A DNA stretch of 64,000 nucleotides from Chara braunii. Lineage: Eukaryota; Streptophyta; Charophyceae; Charales; Characeae. The notes beneath the pieces are model-generated. The model made no database searches. It saw only the letters and a list, made by a program, of their open reading frames with translations, and was not told the DNA's origin. Positions 11,567 to 23,699 of this stretch are shown here, one piece after another. The stretch spans positions 199,238-263,237 of the forward strand of contig BFEA01000313.1 in the NCBI GenBank assembly GCA_003427395.1, given 5' to 3'. A program made the translations under genes and the position numbers. Each line of letters begins with the position of its first letter. Position 1 is the first letter of the stretch.

Positions 11567-12300
11567 AAAGGCTTGAACCTGTGTACCACCCATTCTCCGC
11601 AGGGTGCAGAAGAGGGTGTGGTGATCAACCGCCTTGGCGATTGTCTAGCGTCGAGAGATTAACCCCTCAAGGGGCGTGTCAGCCGACACTTGAGTGTGAA
11701 CGTGACCCTTAAGGCTATCAAGGATTGAGAGATTATGGGTACTACACAGTACTTCATTGCAACTGCTTGCGTATGCTTGCATGACTAGTCGATATGAGAA
11801 AGGCCTAGCATCCGCACAGTTTTATCATGAGTCTCCCACGGGAAGCCTAACTGATTATCGTTTCAAAAGGTTATGGGTTGGATACTGAAGGGACTAGGAG
11901 AGTTTTGTTTTTGTGTGTGTATTTTAATTTTAGCGTGGTGTAACGTGTGGTGAGTGAAATGCGTCCTAGTCGACCGACGACGAGCCGTGCATGGGACCTT
12001 AACCCCCCAATGCGTTGATTCGCATGTGGGTTTGATTTTGGGGTGTTAACCGCGCGTACCCTCTATGCTACAGCGAATGGGAAACGCCCTCGGTCGGGCC
12101 ACCTTTGCGATTGCATACGAAAAGTCTTCGCATGAGGTTCGGTAGCTTGACGGGGATACGCCCACCTAAAGGGATGGTGACAACTCCCATGGGTGGAGGT
12201 AAGTTGTACCTCGCGTAACCCTATCCTGTCGTAGGGGCTCGCGAGAGGTATGGCTGGCGCACTCGGCCAGAGCGGCAAGACGCTCTGAGACGAAGTCCTA
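11567..12300 (+). mobile_element. Inverted LTR-end fragment (about 0.73 kb)
   Basis: Reverse-complement copy of the terminal part of the giant LTR. It contains, in inverted order, the CACCCTCTTCTGCACC, CTCAAGTGTCGGCTGACACG and TTTCTCGTTCGTTGTAGCAT blocks seen at 12301-13165. It begins right after the outer terminus of the element 1 LTR at 11566 and stops about 60 bases short of the LTR end. It is probably a remnant of another insertion or of a rearrangement. Confidence 0.8.
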
Positions 12301-13165
12301 CAAAATCTGCGTATCGGTCTGGCACCGCACCAGGGCAGCGCGGGACCTTCCCAGCTGCGTCACGCAGGAGTTGGTCTAAATCGTCGTGAATATACATGGA
12401 GCTTCCGCGAGCCGCTCCAACCGAGTGCGCCAGCCATACCTCCCGCGAGCTTCTACGACAGGATAGGGCCTACACGAGGCACGACTTACGTCCACCTTAC
12501 GAAAGTTGTCACCTCCCTTCGGTGGGCGTATCCCCGCCGAGCTACCAGTCCACAGTACGAAGGCTAATAAGTTGCAATCGCAGAGGTGGACCAGTCGAGG
12601 GCGTTTCTCGTTCGTTGTAGCATAAGGGGTACGCGCGATAACACACCTCTATCGGTCCCGCACGCGAATCGACACCTTGGGGGGGCTGAGGTCCCAAGCT
12701 CGACTCGACGTCGTTCGACTAGGATGTATCCCACTCACCACGCATACACCACACTACAAACACAAAAATAAAACGCACACACACACCTCAAACAACGCGA
12801 CAACACTCTTAGTCCCTTAGTAGCCATCCCATAACTTTCCGACGCGGAAATCGGATAAGCGACACGCACGAGACTTAGTATAAAACCACGCGGACGCAGA
12901 ACCTACTCACATCGACTAGCAATGCAAACGTACGCAAGCAATCACAATGATGGCGTACTATATAGTACCCATACTCATGCGGTCCTCGCTAATCTCGAGG
13001 GTCACACTCGACACTCAAGTGTCGGCTGACACGCGCCTTGAGGGTTAATCTCTCAACGTTGAACAACTGTCAAGGGCGGTTGAAAACCACACCCTCTTCT
13101 GCACCCTGCGGAGAGTGGGTGGTACACAGGTTTATGCCTGTGATGGCAATCGTCCTTTATCGCCC
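11567..13165. repeat. Large inverted repeat centred near 12300
   Basis: The left arm 11567-12300 and right arm 12301-13165 are imperfect reverse complements with almost no spacer, formed by two LTR ends in head-to-head orientation. Arms of more than 700 bases could extrude or form a long RNA hairpin if transcribed through. It could also be an assembly artefact. Confidence 0.75.
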
Positions 13166-14654
13166 CAAAGACCAGCTCCATCCTCTAGGGCCTGAAGAGA
13201 AGTCGAGGGGTTTGACTTTGACAGCTGCAACGGACTACAACGTCCAACTATAAAAATATCTAAAAAACAAAGGATAAAAAGGGACCCCCCTTTTCTCTAA
13301 ATAAAATGACATGTTTAACCCTTACGCACGGTCACAGCAGGCCGCGCGAACGCTCCGAGCATATGTGTGTACAAATGTAAATAAGGGTTTTTTAATACAG
13401 AACGATCACTTCTCACAGTCACAGTGGGACTCCTCTCAGCCATGTATATATGTAATCGCAGGCAGTCACATCAAGAGTTCGAACCACAAACATACCTGCA
13501 ATCACATCACAGATCCAACAAAAGTCCACGCACTACACGGGGTCAACTTCAACCATTCTCTAAACTCTTACCCCTCGCTTTAGCCATACAAACCTCGCTC
13601 TTGTGCAACTCCCCGAAATAAATACTCAGAACTTTTGTTAAATGACTATTCAATAAAGTCCGGGAGTAAACACAATGAAACAATTCAAACCACAGGGCTA
13701 AAGCCTTTAGGTTGAGTGACAAGAGTGAATTGGAGTTGAATCGTAAACTGACGAATCGACAATTGACCTGTTATCAGTGATAACAGAAGATGATCCTCGT
13801 ACGATCAAGTTGAAAGTAATCCAAATCCTGAATCAAATGGTCAAGAGGGTTTGTAACACAAGATAGGTCAATCCCCAGGTTAAACCTATAAGTCCTTGGA
13901 GAATAATCCTCATATCACGATCTCATTCAAATTCTTTCTAATTGACTAATCCTGAATCTACTGCTAAGCACTGCCCAAGCAAAGGTAGACCCTGACGTGA
14001 TCTCCCATACACAGGGTGGATCGCCAGAATCACCACCTGTCAAAATATAACCTATCTCTTTTAAACTAAGAAAATTTCGACAGCGCTCCCCGTAGGAAAA
14101 GCGCATTTCCAGAATTTATATCAGCTTGAATATGAAAACAAAGATAGCCTTTAACCTTCCAAAGTCCAATTTTGTCTAACTCCCTAAATTAGCAAAAATT
14201 TGGGCAGCACTCCCTTTAGAAAAAGAGACTTTCCAAATTTTTACTAATCCATATATAAACTTTAGACAAGTTGAACTTTGAAAAGTCAAAAAGTCGACTA
14301 ACTCCTTAGATTTGCAGAAATTTTGGCAGCGCTTCCCGTAGAGAAAGTAGCTTACCAAAATTTATACAAAGCCAAGTAAAATAAAAGATCCCAAAAAATG
14401 CAAGAATTAATCTAAGTAAAAAAACTTAGCTGAGAAAATGCAGGAATCGAACTAACTCCTATCGCTCTAGCTCGTGGCGAGCTTCTAAAGCAACTACCTA
14501 TCAACTTAAACAAAGACTAAGTAGTGGTCTCACTAAGTCACATGCAGGTCAAACCACAAAGGTAAGTACTCTCCTCATCCCAAAGTCAACTTAGAAAACA
14601 ATAGTTCATAGTCTTTCAATGCTTTACCCCTTTATACCCAACTTCCACAGGGCA

Positions 14655-15594
14655 TAAGGTCAGGAAACCCAAACTTATGGAATGAACCTTACCTTAGCCA
14701 CACCTAAAGTCACGTCACCCAAACTTATGGAATGAACCCAACTTAGCTAAAGTATATACAAACATAGGGCACAACAACTTTTCTTTTCTTTGGGCATACG
14801 ACCATTCTAGTCGCCCTGAACTGTTTAAGTAGCCAGATTGTATATATCTTTCTGAACTTAATCTTCAAAGCGGGCGTAGGACTTAGTCATTCATCTTAGA
14901 AACAATGCTCAATCGGCCCAGGTTACCTTCAGTTATACTCTTAATTATACTCTCTTCAGGTTGTGATGGGCTTTAGTCAGACTACCTAAACTTATAGAAC
15001 AGTCTGATTAACTTGTTCACAAATAGAATAATAACAAAATATAGCCAAATCATAACTTTAGGGTTCCAGCATGTGCAGGCTTTGGGTCAGACCACCTGAA
15101 CTTACACAACAATCCGGATCTCTGCCTGGTTCGTTCCTCTCTGATCCAATGTGTGCGTCGCATTGGGCTAGACCACCTAAACTTATAGAATGGTCTGCCC
15201 TTTGTCAAGTACATTTTCTCATAATAAAACAGGAAGAGGCTGAGCATCCTAAACTTATAGAACGACTCAGACCTCCTCGTTCAGAACCAAATAAAAAGAG
15301 GAAAACCAAAATAACCAAGGCAACCAAGGCACCTGAACTTACGGAACGCACTTGGCCCCTGAAAAAAGTCAATCACAAGCAGCCCCCGCACGTCAGAGCA
15401 ACCAGACCACCTAAGCTTATACAAAACAGTCTGGTCCTTAAGGCACTCCCACAGTACTAAGTCTCCCCAAACTTATGGGGACTTCCTAGCTTCCAGAGCA
15501 ATCAGACCACCTAAGCTTATAGAACGGTCTGACACTCCACACAATCCAAAATAAACAAAGCACTGGGTCTCCCCAAACTTATGGGGACTTCCCA
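14655..15594. repeat. Variable-stem, constant-loop hairpin array (3' LTR)
   Basis: About eleven units, each with a loop like ACCTAAACTTATAGAACA. Clear stems: TAAGGT/ACCTTA (14655-14660 with 14686-14691), TCAGAC/GTCTGA (14977-14982 with 15002-15007, extendable to ten pairs with one G-T), GGGC(T)AGACC/GGTCTGCCC (15165-15174 with 15192-15200), CTGAG/CTCAG (15240-15244 with 15266-15270), CCAAG/CTTGG (15324-15328 with 15351-15355), ACCAGAC/GTCTGGT (15411-15417 with 15429-15435) and TCAGACC/GGTCTGA (15502-15508 with 15526-15532). The unit near 15086 has a poor stem. Confidence 0.85.
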
Positions 15595-17299
15595 ACCTCG
15601 ATGACCCAGTCAAACCTCATGCAAAACTGCCTTCTTCCCAACCTTCCCCGAGATACAGTTCTCTTTTGTTCACAATCTGCCTTCAGACAATCAACAAAAC
15701 TGAAACTGAGATTGCACATACATTCTTTTATTTAGTCTGATTCATATGCTAAAAGTCAAACCAAAAAGTCAAAGTAGGGGTGCATGCCATATACTAAGTC
15801 AGAACATGTAATGGGTAGTACAGATATGGCTATAATCTGGGTTTATAGAAGGGGAATGGAAGGTTACCTTACAATTCCCTACCTCTAGAACTCCTCCTGA
15901 GTTCCGACAGAGCTCCCGCAATCGGTGGGGTAACCTCCCACGTAGGCCTTGCTGCGGTCCTACGGGTTGCAACCCCGTCTGCCGCCTTTCTCTTAGATCA
16001 AGACTAGATTTAGAGTAAGAAAGACAAAAGGAGGCGGATTTGAGACTCTTAGATCCAAGAAGGGTGCTCTCAGACTCACGCGAGAGGGCCTCGATTCCTT
16101 GATTCGCTTGAGGGCCCCTCAATGATGGCCAGGATGCGTTGCAGTCCGGTCGACCCGCAATCAAACTGCTGAAAACAGACTGTCCTGACGAACTCTCAGA
16201 ACCGTAGCGGTATCCCCTCTCGCCACCACTCTTCCAAGCTACGACAGCGGCTTTTCCCTTCTATCCGACCACTTCCCTCATACTTTATTAGAACAGCAGC
16301 TAGACGCACACTAAAACCCCAAAGAGGAGCCAAGTTCGTGCAACAAAACGGTATGACAAGGCTAAGTGCACGCCAACCGCTCCAGCAGAAAGCCCAGGCA
16401 AGACAAAATGCAGGGCGAAAACCAGTTGAGCACCACCGAATACTGCGGCAGCCAAGATGCACAGCCGGCGCAGCAGCGAACTACAATCTGATCACCCCCT
16501 CAGCCTTATAGTTCTTCTTGGCCGCCGTGTAATCGATCGGGCAATATCCGAGCCCCGCCAGTAGGTACACTCCCCAGTGGCTCCTTCCCCGCTATCCCCT
16601 TTCGATGGCTGAACAACACACTGGCCGACCCGCTTGATTCGCCTCCCCTGCGGCTGGCTTTGCAGTTGCCTTACACGCTCAGTTGGTGGCAGATCTTCTA
16701 GTAAGTAGCAATCTGCAACAGCACAGCAGCTCCCGGACTAGTCGTGGCACTCCGTTCCTTCTGCTCTATGCACTTCCCTTTCCAACCGCTTCACACATCC
16801 AGACCGTTGGGCTGGTCAGCGCACTAGCTGAAACGGGCACGTTTCTAACACTGCGGCCCGCTGTCCCGCTACTCCGCTCGCTAAAGCCTGCCGATCCTTC
16901 CACCAACATGCAGTCTGTCGCTTCTTCCTAAGTGGGTGAAGTACCGGCCAACAGGAAAGTCTCCAACACCGCTGTCCGCCCGCTGCAAGTCCCCGCAGAG
17001 ACGATGACCGAAATCGAACGAACCTTTCGCTGAAACCCAGCTTCATACGTGGCCACTTCCGGCTCTCCTTGGGCGCAGCCCCTTCTCCCTATGATAGGAT
17101 AAACAACTCGCGGACCAACTAGGTAAGCTTCCTATCCCTGGCACGCTCCTCCTTACTACCCACATTATCAGGGTGGGCAGACCCGAATGAACCTTCCACT
17201 AGAACCTTGGAAGGATACACTGCCGTGTAATCGTGTGCAGCCCCCACCTGCCGTTACTTGTGCATTGCGTGACTCCCGACTCTCATCACACAGAAACTA

Positions 17300-17790
17300 A
17301 CACTCTAACGGAAAAACTAACCTTGCCAACGAGCTCTTCCGGGGCTAAAACCCCCAAAACGAGTTCTACCTCGCCCGTTTTCGCTAAGAACCAGGCGAGA
17401 TCCGTATCTCTCCACCTTTTTTCTCGTCCACTCCGCCATAGCCTAGCGTTGGCTTTTTCTTCACTAACTTTTAATCTACTAACTTTTAACCACATCTAAC
17501 TACAAAATTGGGGTCGCCAGGGCTAAAAAACCACGGTTCGGGCCCCCCCTCACCCGTTTTCGTCGAGGAACGGGCGAGATCAACGGTTTTACCCTTATTC
17601 CTTTCTTACTCCTCGCCATATCTTCGTGCGTCTCATCTTCTATTCTAGCTCCCTAAGCACTAACTCCCTCGCCAATCTAACTTCACCATCGCGTTCGCCC
17701 GGTCCACAAACGTCAAGAACGCCTTCTCCCTCGCCCGATTTCGATAAGGATCAGGCGAGCTAGGCTTCCCCGACTGCGCCCAGCTCGCTC
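17300..17790. repeat. About 182-bp tandem repeats with GC-rich hairpins in U3
   Basis: Three diverged repeats, each carrying an inverted repeat of the form CTCGCCCGNT...ANCGGGCGAG: 17370-17399, 17549-17578 and 17730-17759. The interior TTCG.TAAG is partly conserved. Read on the minus strand this is the upstream part of the LTR, where promoter sequences would be expected. Confidence 0.75.
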
Positions 17791-19381
17791 GCTGCCATCT
17801 CCGCTCCCGCCCTGCATGCATCCACCGCCACCCCGGTCCGGATTCATCTGCCCGTCTCTGCCACCCCGCCGGCTCCGTCCTCTCCTTTAACGCTCCGTTT
17901 TCTCTCCCCGGTCCATTCCTTCCTTTGCGCTATTCAATGCGCTATAACGGCCCCTACCGATATAGGCCGGCGCCTAGTGATCAAGGAAATCGAAACCTGC
18001 TACACGTAAAAACTACTTACCCGTCGAAACAGTCCGCCCGTCAGCTCCTGGTGCTGGAACGCCCGATCAACGCCCGACTGTTCATGCTAGCCCGTCACTA
18101 TCGCGGGTAGGAGGGCGCTCTCCTGCTGTGGGTCGCTGTTGTAGTAACGCCCCTCGAGTCGAGATTTCAGAGACCGGGGTCAGTGGCGGGTTCCAAGTGT
18201 ACCGCCTTGTGGCCCATCGCCCTTCGGTCTCTCAACGGTTGAAGAACTTTGAAGACCGACGTGGAGAGGGGTCCCCCACGATCCGCAACTTGCCGAGGCA
18301 TCGCTGCGATCTCCCAATAGCGCCCCAAACTGTTTTCAAGCCACCGTGCCCGGGCATGATTCACCATCTTACAGGTCCCAACGATATACCCATACTCAAA
18401 CTCTCACGACAGATTGCGGCTGGCCGCCGGTGCACTTGTAGCGAGCCCCGCCATCCAGTTTTCTTCTACTTCGTGGACTCAACCACCCACCTGTTCGCAT
18501 GCACGCTGAACTCCTCGGCTCACGTTTTCAGTGACGGCATGACAGAGGAATTACGCCAGCACCCCGAACGCCCAAGGAGCCCATGGGTCAACGAGAAGAG
18601 GTGTGCGCTCAAGGTCCTTGACTGTTGCGACGACCCCCAAACCCACCGTCGCGCTAGAGTAAAGAGCACTGGAGTACAACAAAAAAGGAATTTTTAGAAA
18701 CTTTTAATCGTCAAAATGTGACGAACGAGGAAAACGAAAATGTTAGCCCCGTCCTAACGCCGCCGACGACAAAACCAAGGGGGATAGCCCCGCCGGGCCC
18801 TTCGCGCCACTCTGATGTTCCCGCGTCGTCGCCGCTCAACCTCGATCCCTAAATGTCCTTGACGAAAGTCTGATACTGTAACCAATAACGCTAGGCCAAA
18901 GGTTGGGTCTAGCTCTGACGGAAGCCTAAATAAACGGACACCGCACGATGCGTCAATCTACCAAAACGTTATAACCTCGCAGATCGGCCTATCGACCGAA
19001 CTGTCGACCGTCAACCTCCGCGCCCACCACGCGACTATACCGAATCATGCCGCCGTCGACATCGTCCTCCGTACGCATGCGCAGGTCACAGGTAAATGAA
19101 CCAATTAAAGAATAAAACCTTTTTAATCCTAGTTTAGTCAAGAATAAATAAAAAATATGGTCGGTGATCACGCCGATTCTTCAATCATCAACAATTAAAA
19201 AGAGCACGCGCGCCTCAAGTCTACGTGCCCACACACTCTTTATTCTAGTCAACCATCAACCGAATAAACAATCGGAGACTGCCGCGACTCGCGCGGCATA
19301 TTCAAACTTTTACACTAAACTTATTTTCTGTCGCTTGCAAAAACCAGGGCGGATACCTTTGTAAGGGTATTCGCACCGACA

Positions 19382-21812
19382 ACTTACCGGACCATATTAA
19401 GTGACGTCCCCGTCGCTTCGCCAAATCACAAAGCTATAAATCCGCCTGAACTCCAAATGCTAACGAGAAAGGAACCAGTCCGATCAGCCGACAGACTCAG
19501 GTTCAAGGCCTCCAACAATCTGTGCCCACACAACTGTATGTCGCCAGGGTTTCAACCTGGGTCTCCATTGTCCTGACACTAGGACGCCGGTGTATAACGC
19601 ATCAATACTACAGCATAAGTTCCAAAGACCCTCTCAAACTGCCCTCTCCCCTTTGTCCTAGACAAACGCCGACTTCTCGTTGAGTGCCCCTGTTAGACTC
19701 TTCCTCGTAAGCAGAGCTCTCCCTAGGGACGCGGGCCTAAAATGAGACCTTAGAAGGCACTCTCGCCTCCCTCTCGAAAATCCTCACAATCAAACGCATA
19801 TGCATATATACACTTAAATTTTGATCTCAGCTCTTTCTGCAGTCTAGTACAGAAATGCGAGGTCTCCATCCTGGCCCACCATAGTCTGGTTGATCGAGCC
19901 AGATCTACGGCCTTCCGCATTGTTATCTTAACAATAGTTCCTTCGCTGGTTATGCAACAACAGGCTTTCTCCTGACAAGCATTCAATCAGGACTCCCAAA
20001 AGACTCGACTCATATCCCCCGCCATCCCATCGGAGTAATTCCCTGAGGCGTGCATAACCCCTTAAACTCTTACCCCTTTGGTAGACGAGGGTCCGCTGCC
20101 AGGTTGTGCTGGCAAGCAGCCATCCACTAGGGGTTGCGCCCTAGAGGTGCTATCCTTTACCGTCTAGCTTGGCCTTCCTTAAAATGCCCCAGGATTAGCA
20201 CAACTGTCCGGGCGGTGTGTCGCAACAAACTACAGGCCCACTGCGGGACTACACAGGGGTCTGCCTCACATAAAGGCGTTTACCAGCTCCCTATGAGACA
20301 ACACAGAGAGCACGACACCCTTCTCACAATCATAAACAGAACCACCGCCAGGCTCACTTAGGTCGTGGCTCCCCGACTTGATCATAGACAATAAACCACA
20401 CATCCCGATGACATCTACCAAATGCACTGCTTTGCGACACGCCCAATACCATTCAAACAATTTTTCTAGTTCTTCTCGTCAGACTTTATCAGTTCAAACT
20501 TGTCTTACCATGCCCTTAAATCCATTAACCACCTTTCACACGAAGAAGGTCTCTCATCAATGGGTCTCCCAGCCATCCCTCTCTTTCTAGGATGAGCTAT
20601 CACGTGACCCTTTTTAAAACACCTTCCTTTTGAAGATGGGTCTTCCGATAAACAACTCCACCACCTTCCTTAATCTGAAGGGGTCTCAACTATAAAACGA
20701 CTCAAACCGAGGGGCCTACTTATGGGTCCCCTCCACAACTCAACCACGAAACAACTCAAACTGGGGGACCTGCTCATGGACCCTCTTCGCAACTCAACCG
20801 TAAAACATCCGGCATGGTAAGTATTCGAGTCTCGAAGACTCACAAAATCCCTTAGGATTCTCACACTTCTGTCATACAACAAACTGCACTACCTCTCCTT
20901 ATACTCGGCCCTATCACCCGCCCGTGGGCAGATCGCACGAGTATACCGGAGAGTAGACAGTCCACATCCATCCATTCTCATAATTTCATGGCACCCAAGG
21001 TGCCTCTTATATATTTTTCCACACAAAATCACCATTCATCAAGATAAAATTCACACATGTGAGAGTGATTGTGATCGTCATATACGAAAAAATAGTAGCA
21101 GACGACGTTTCAACTCGAACACCCTCAGGGGTATAACATCCCAACTTAGGCGAACAAATATAGTCTTGAATTACTCATATACACTTAAAGTCGAATACTC
21201 TCGATTCAAATCAACACCAATGTCATACAAAGGATGCCCCCCCTTCCTGGCTAGAACTTTTAAACTAAAGCAAGTCCACATAGGGTGTAATCGTACCCCT
21301 CACCTGTCGAAAGAATCTGTATAACTCAAGACATACCTAAATTTTGAATGACCCAAGGCCTACCATGCCTCGATGGGTTGTAAGTTCACAACAGCCTTGA
21401 GTCAAAGCGCTGCTCATACTCTTTCCTCATATCTCGTCGCAGCACCCTCGAGGCCTTAAAGCGACGGGAATTCAAACTAGATCCTTCCCAACTTATTTAG
21501 TATACAGTCAGATCCTTGTTGGCTAAAATACGAGGCCTGGGACCACACAATCAACAATCGCGCTAACCTACTCCCACGTTCACATATATAAGATTGAATT
21601 TATTATAGTAAACCAACCCAAAACGGTCCAGGACTATCCCTTGACTGATTGCTCCTCGGCTCACGGGTTAGAGTCTTCCCTTCCCTCACACTACTATATT
21701 CTCTCTAACCCCACATCCTTTCATCACCTTTTACACTTTCCAGTCACCCTATTCTCCCTTTTGCATTCCCTTGGCCGCCTTTCCTACCTGATTACCGTTC
21801 AACTGCTGCTTG
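19382..21812. other. Non-coding 3' internal region of element 3
   Basis: Between the gag-like ORF and the 3' LTR, where pro-pol would lie in an autonomous element, I find only short frames and no RT, RNase H, protease or integrase motif on either strand. A short tandem repeat at about 20690-20815 has two to three units of about 57 bp containing GGGTCCCCTCCACAACTCAACC. Confidence 0.6.
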
Positions 21813-23183
21813 TCATGCCTTTTTCTTCCCCACATCCCCCTTGTTGTTCCGCTGGCGTCCATCGCGCCCTCCAGTGGCTCCTTTGCCGCTACCTCGTCCT
21901 CTATTGTTGCGCCCTCCATCCCCGCGGCCTCTTCCAGCTTCCCGCCTCTGGTTTTCTGCACCGGCCATGTTGCCTTGTGGCACCCGCTGTGTCGGTGGCT
22001 GCCACAGTCCCATAGGCAGAGTTGGCTGAATCTGGACTGCGGGAGGCCTAGGCGGTATCATACTTATTTGTGGGCCCAAACAAATGCCTTGCATCCAGGG
22101 CAGATATGGATTATATATAGGTCTTGGTCCCACTTGACCGTATGGTGTCCACGACCCGTATAATACCCGCTCAGTCGGCGGAGGCCCCGCCTGTGCTGGT
22201 TTGCCTCTCAATTCTTGCGGGGTGGCCCCTTCCTGTCGCGGGCCCTGCCCCTTTCCGGTACCTTGGCTCCCCTGGGCCCGACTCCTCGCCTTCCGCTGAG
22301 CCTTCGTCAACCTGGGAGGCTTAGGCTCTCCTCTTACCCCTGTCACCCCCTTCCCTTTACACCCTCGAGGGGCATGACCAGTTTTTCCACAACGATCACA
22401 TACTATCTTCGCCTTGTGCTCTCGCCACCATCTACTCTTTTGCTCTCTCCGCCCTGTAGTTGAGGATGCTTCCACGTTAATGAGCCCTCTCTTCGGATCA
22501 GGCGCAATGACAGGCAGGGCCGCATTAGCTCTCCGCTCCCCCTTTATCTCAATGAATCCCTCGCCTTCGCCTATTTCCGGGGCGCAGGCTCGCCCCTTCG
22601 AGGTTCCCTTGTAGAGGAGTAACTTCTGATGACCTTCCCTTGCCTCTGCCTCATCGTGCCCAGCCGGCCCACTCGATGCTCGTTCAGAGCCCTTCCTCTT
22701 GCCACGCCTGGCTTCTTCCAATCGTGTCAACCTCTCTTCGAACATCCCAACTTGCCTCTGTATACCACTCAACTCTCCTTGTGTTGACGTAACCCCAGCT
22801 GGTTGCTCAACGCTTTCACCAAGCTGGTTTTCCACTCCATCCTCTGGACATCTCAACTTCAGAGAACTTTCCAGCTCATCCCAGGTCTCCGACTTTAACA
22901 TAAGAATATATACCTCCTCACTCAGCTCTTTGCAGACGAACAGTGGCAACATGCTCCACAACGGCTTCTCGTCCCACATCTTCGCGAGACTGAAGTCATG
23001 ATAGCCGCGTAGGAAGGCAGACAAATTTTTCCCCTGAAACAGCAGGGCACGAAGTTCTGAGGGCATCGAGTCGCTCGCACAACAGCACTTCACTGAGGCA
23101 GGTACTCCTCCAGAGTAGGATTTTGGTGAAACCACTTTCTTCGGCCATGATGCTGGTACCGGCCTGGCACGCATGACAAGCAA
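21813..23183 (-). CDS. Retrotransposon gag-like protein with CCHC zinc knuckle
   Basis: The 456-residue frame has a gag capsid-type region at about residues 49-112 (FQGKNLSAFLRGYHDF, then WDE, LPLFV and WDELESSL spacing typical of plant Ty3/Gypsy Gag). A short coiled-coil-like stretch follows at about 140-160. A classical zinc knuckle CX2CX4HX4C has C262, C265, H270 and C275. The proline-rich region is at 330-405 and the Arg/Gly-rich tail (RGRGDGG, NNRGRGSGKG) at 405-456 would bind RNA. This is a structural protein that packages element RNA. It is the second coding unit of element 3, about 0.5 kb after ORF1. The start is uncertain: the first methionines are not supported by homology, and the frame could continue from a fused or spliced upstream exon. 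No protease follows. Confidence 0.8.
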   Translation of the reverse strand: MLVMRARPVPASWPKKVVSPKSYSGGVPASVKCCCASDSMPSELRALLFQGKNLSAFLRGYHDFSLAKMWDEKPLWSMLPLFVCKELSEEVYILMLKSETWDELESSLKLRCPEDGVENQLGESVEQPAGVTSTQGELSGIQRQVGMFEERLTRLEEARRGKRKGSERASSGPAGHDEAEAREGHQKLLLYKGTSKGRACAPEIGEGEGFIEIKGERRANAALPVIAPDPKRGLINVEASSTTGRREQKSRWWREHKAKIVCDRCGKTGHAPRGCKGKGVTGVRGEPKPPRLTKAQRKARSRAQGSQGTGKGQGPRQEGATPQELRGKPAQAGPPPTERVLYGSWTPYGQVGPRPIYNPYLPWMQGICLGPQISMIPPRPPAVQIQPTLPMGLWQPPTQRVPQGNMAGAENQRREAGRGRGDGGRNNRGRGSGKGATGGRDGRQRNNKGDVGKKKA

Positions 23184-23699
23184 TCGATCATCAGGTTGTG
23201 ACGCAAGAAGGTCAAAACAAAAGGCTAGTAGAGATGACTAATTGTCAATTCACACCAACCCTCTCTCCACCTACACCATATGACCTTAACTTTAGCCAGA
23301 GCGTCCTATAGACAATATACACCCCACATCGGCAGACCCTCAAAGCCAAGCTTAGGCGGACAGTCATTGCGGCCACAAGCGTTACTGATCCCCGTACTCA
23401 TATCATAGGCGAGATCCCCCCTTTTACTCTAAACAACCTACCCCTTGGGTAGACACAAGGTTCGAGAGCAAGCCTACCTAAGTTAACTTGGAGTTTCTTA
23501 GGATTCGGTATATACACCCCATGCACTAAAATACATATATACATGCCTCACGGCCCAGTCAGCATACCGTCACGACCCCGCCGACTAAAACATAGGTGTT
23601 CAGTTCACGCAATCGATTAGTATACCAACCCTGCTCTCATACCCACCTATGTGCACAAGCTCATAAAGGACACACTCTGGCAGGATACAAAGTCACCCT
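23184..23699. other. Gap between ORF1 and gag-like ORF of element 3
   Basis: About 0.5 kb without an open frame on the minus strand. It could be an intron, a decayed coding segment, or true intergenic sequence. The distance is larger than a translational frameshift would allow. Confidence 0.5.

Larger units (their letters stand above)
12301..19381 (-). mobile_element. Giant LTR, probable 3' LTR of element 3 (about 7.1 kb)
   Basis: Starts TGTCGGTGC at 19381 on the minus strand, with the same terminal block as at 11566 (GTAAGGGTATTCGCACCGACA on plus). Runs to about 12301, where roughly 20 terminal bases are lost at the inverted junction. It aligns base by base for long stretches with 26016-32061. 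It contains both hairpin systems and no convincing gene. It is the longest LTR copy in the window. Confidence 0.8.

Noticed and set aside
21641-22463. Plus-strand frames opposite the gag-like ORF
   Set aside because: Shadows of the minus-strand CCHC gene.
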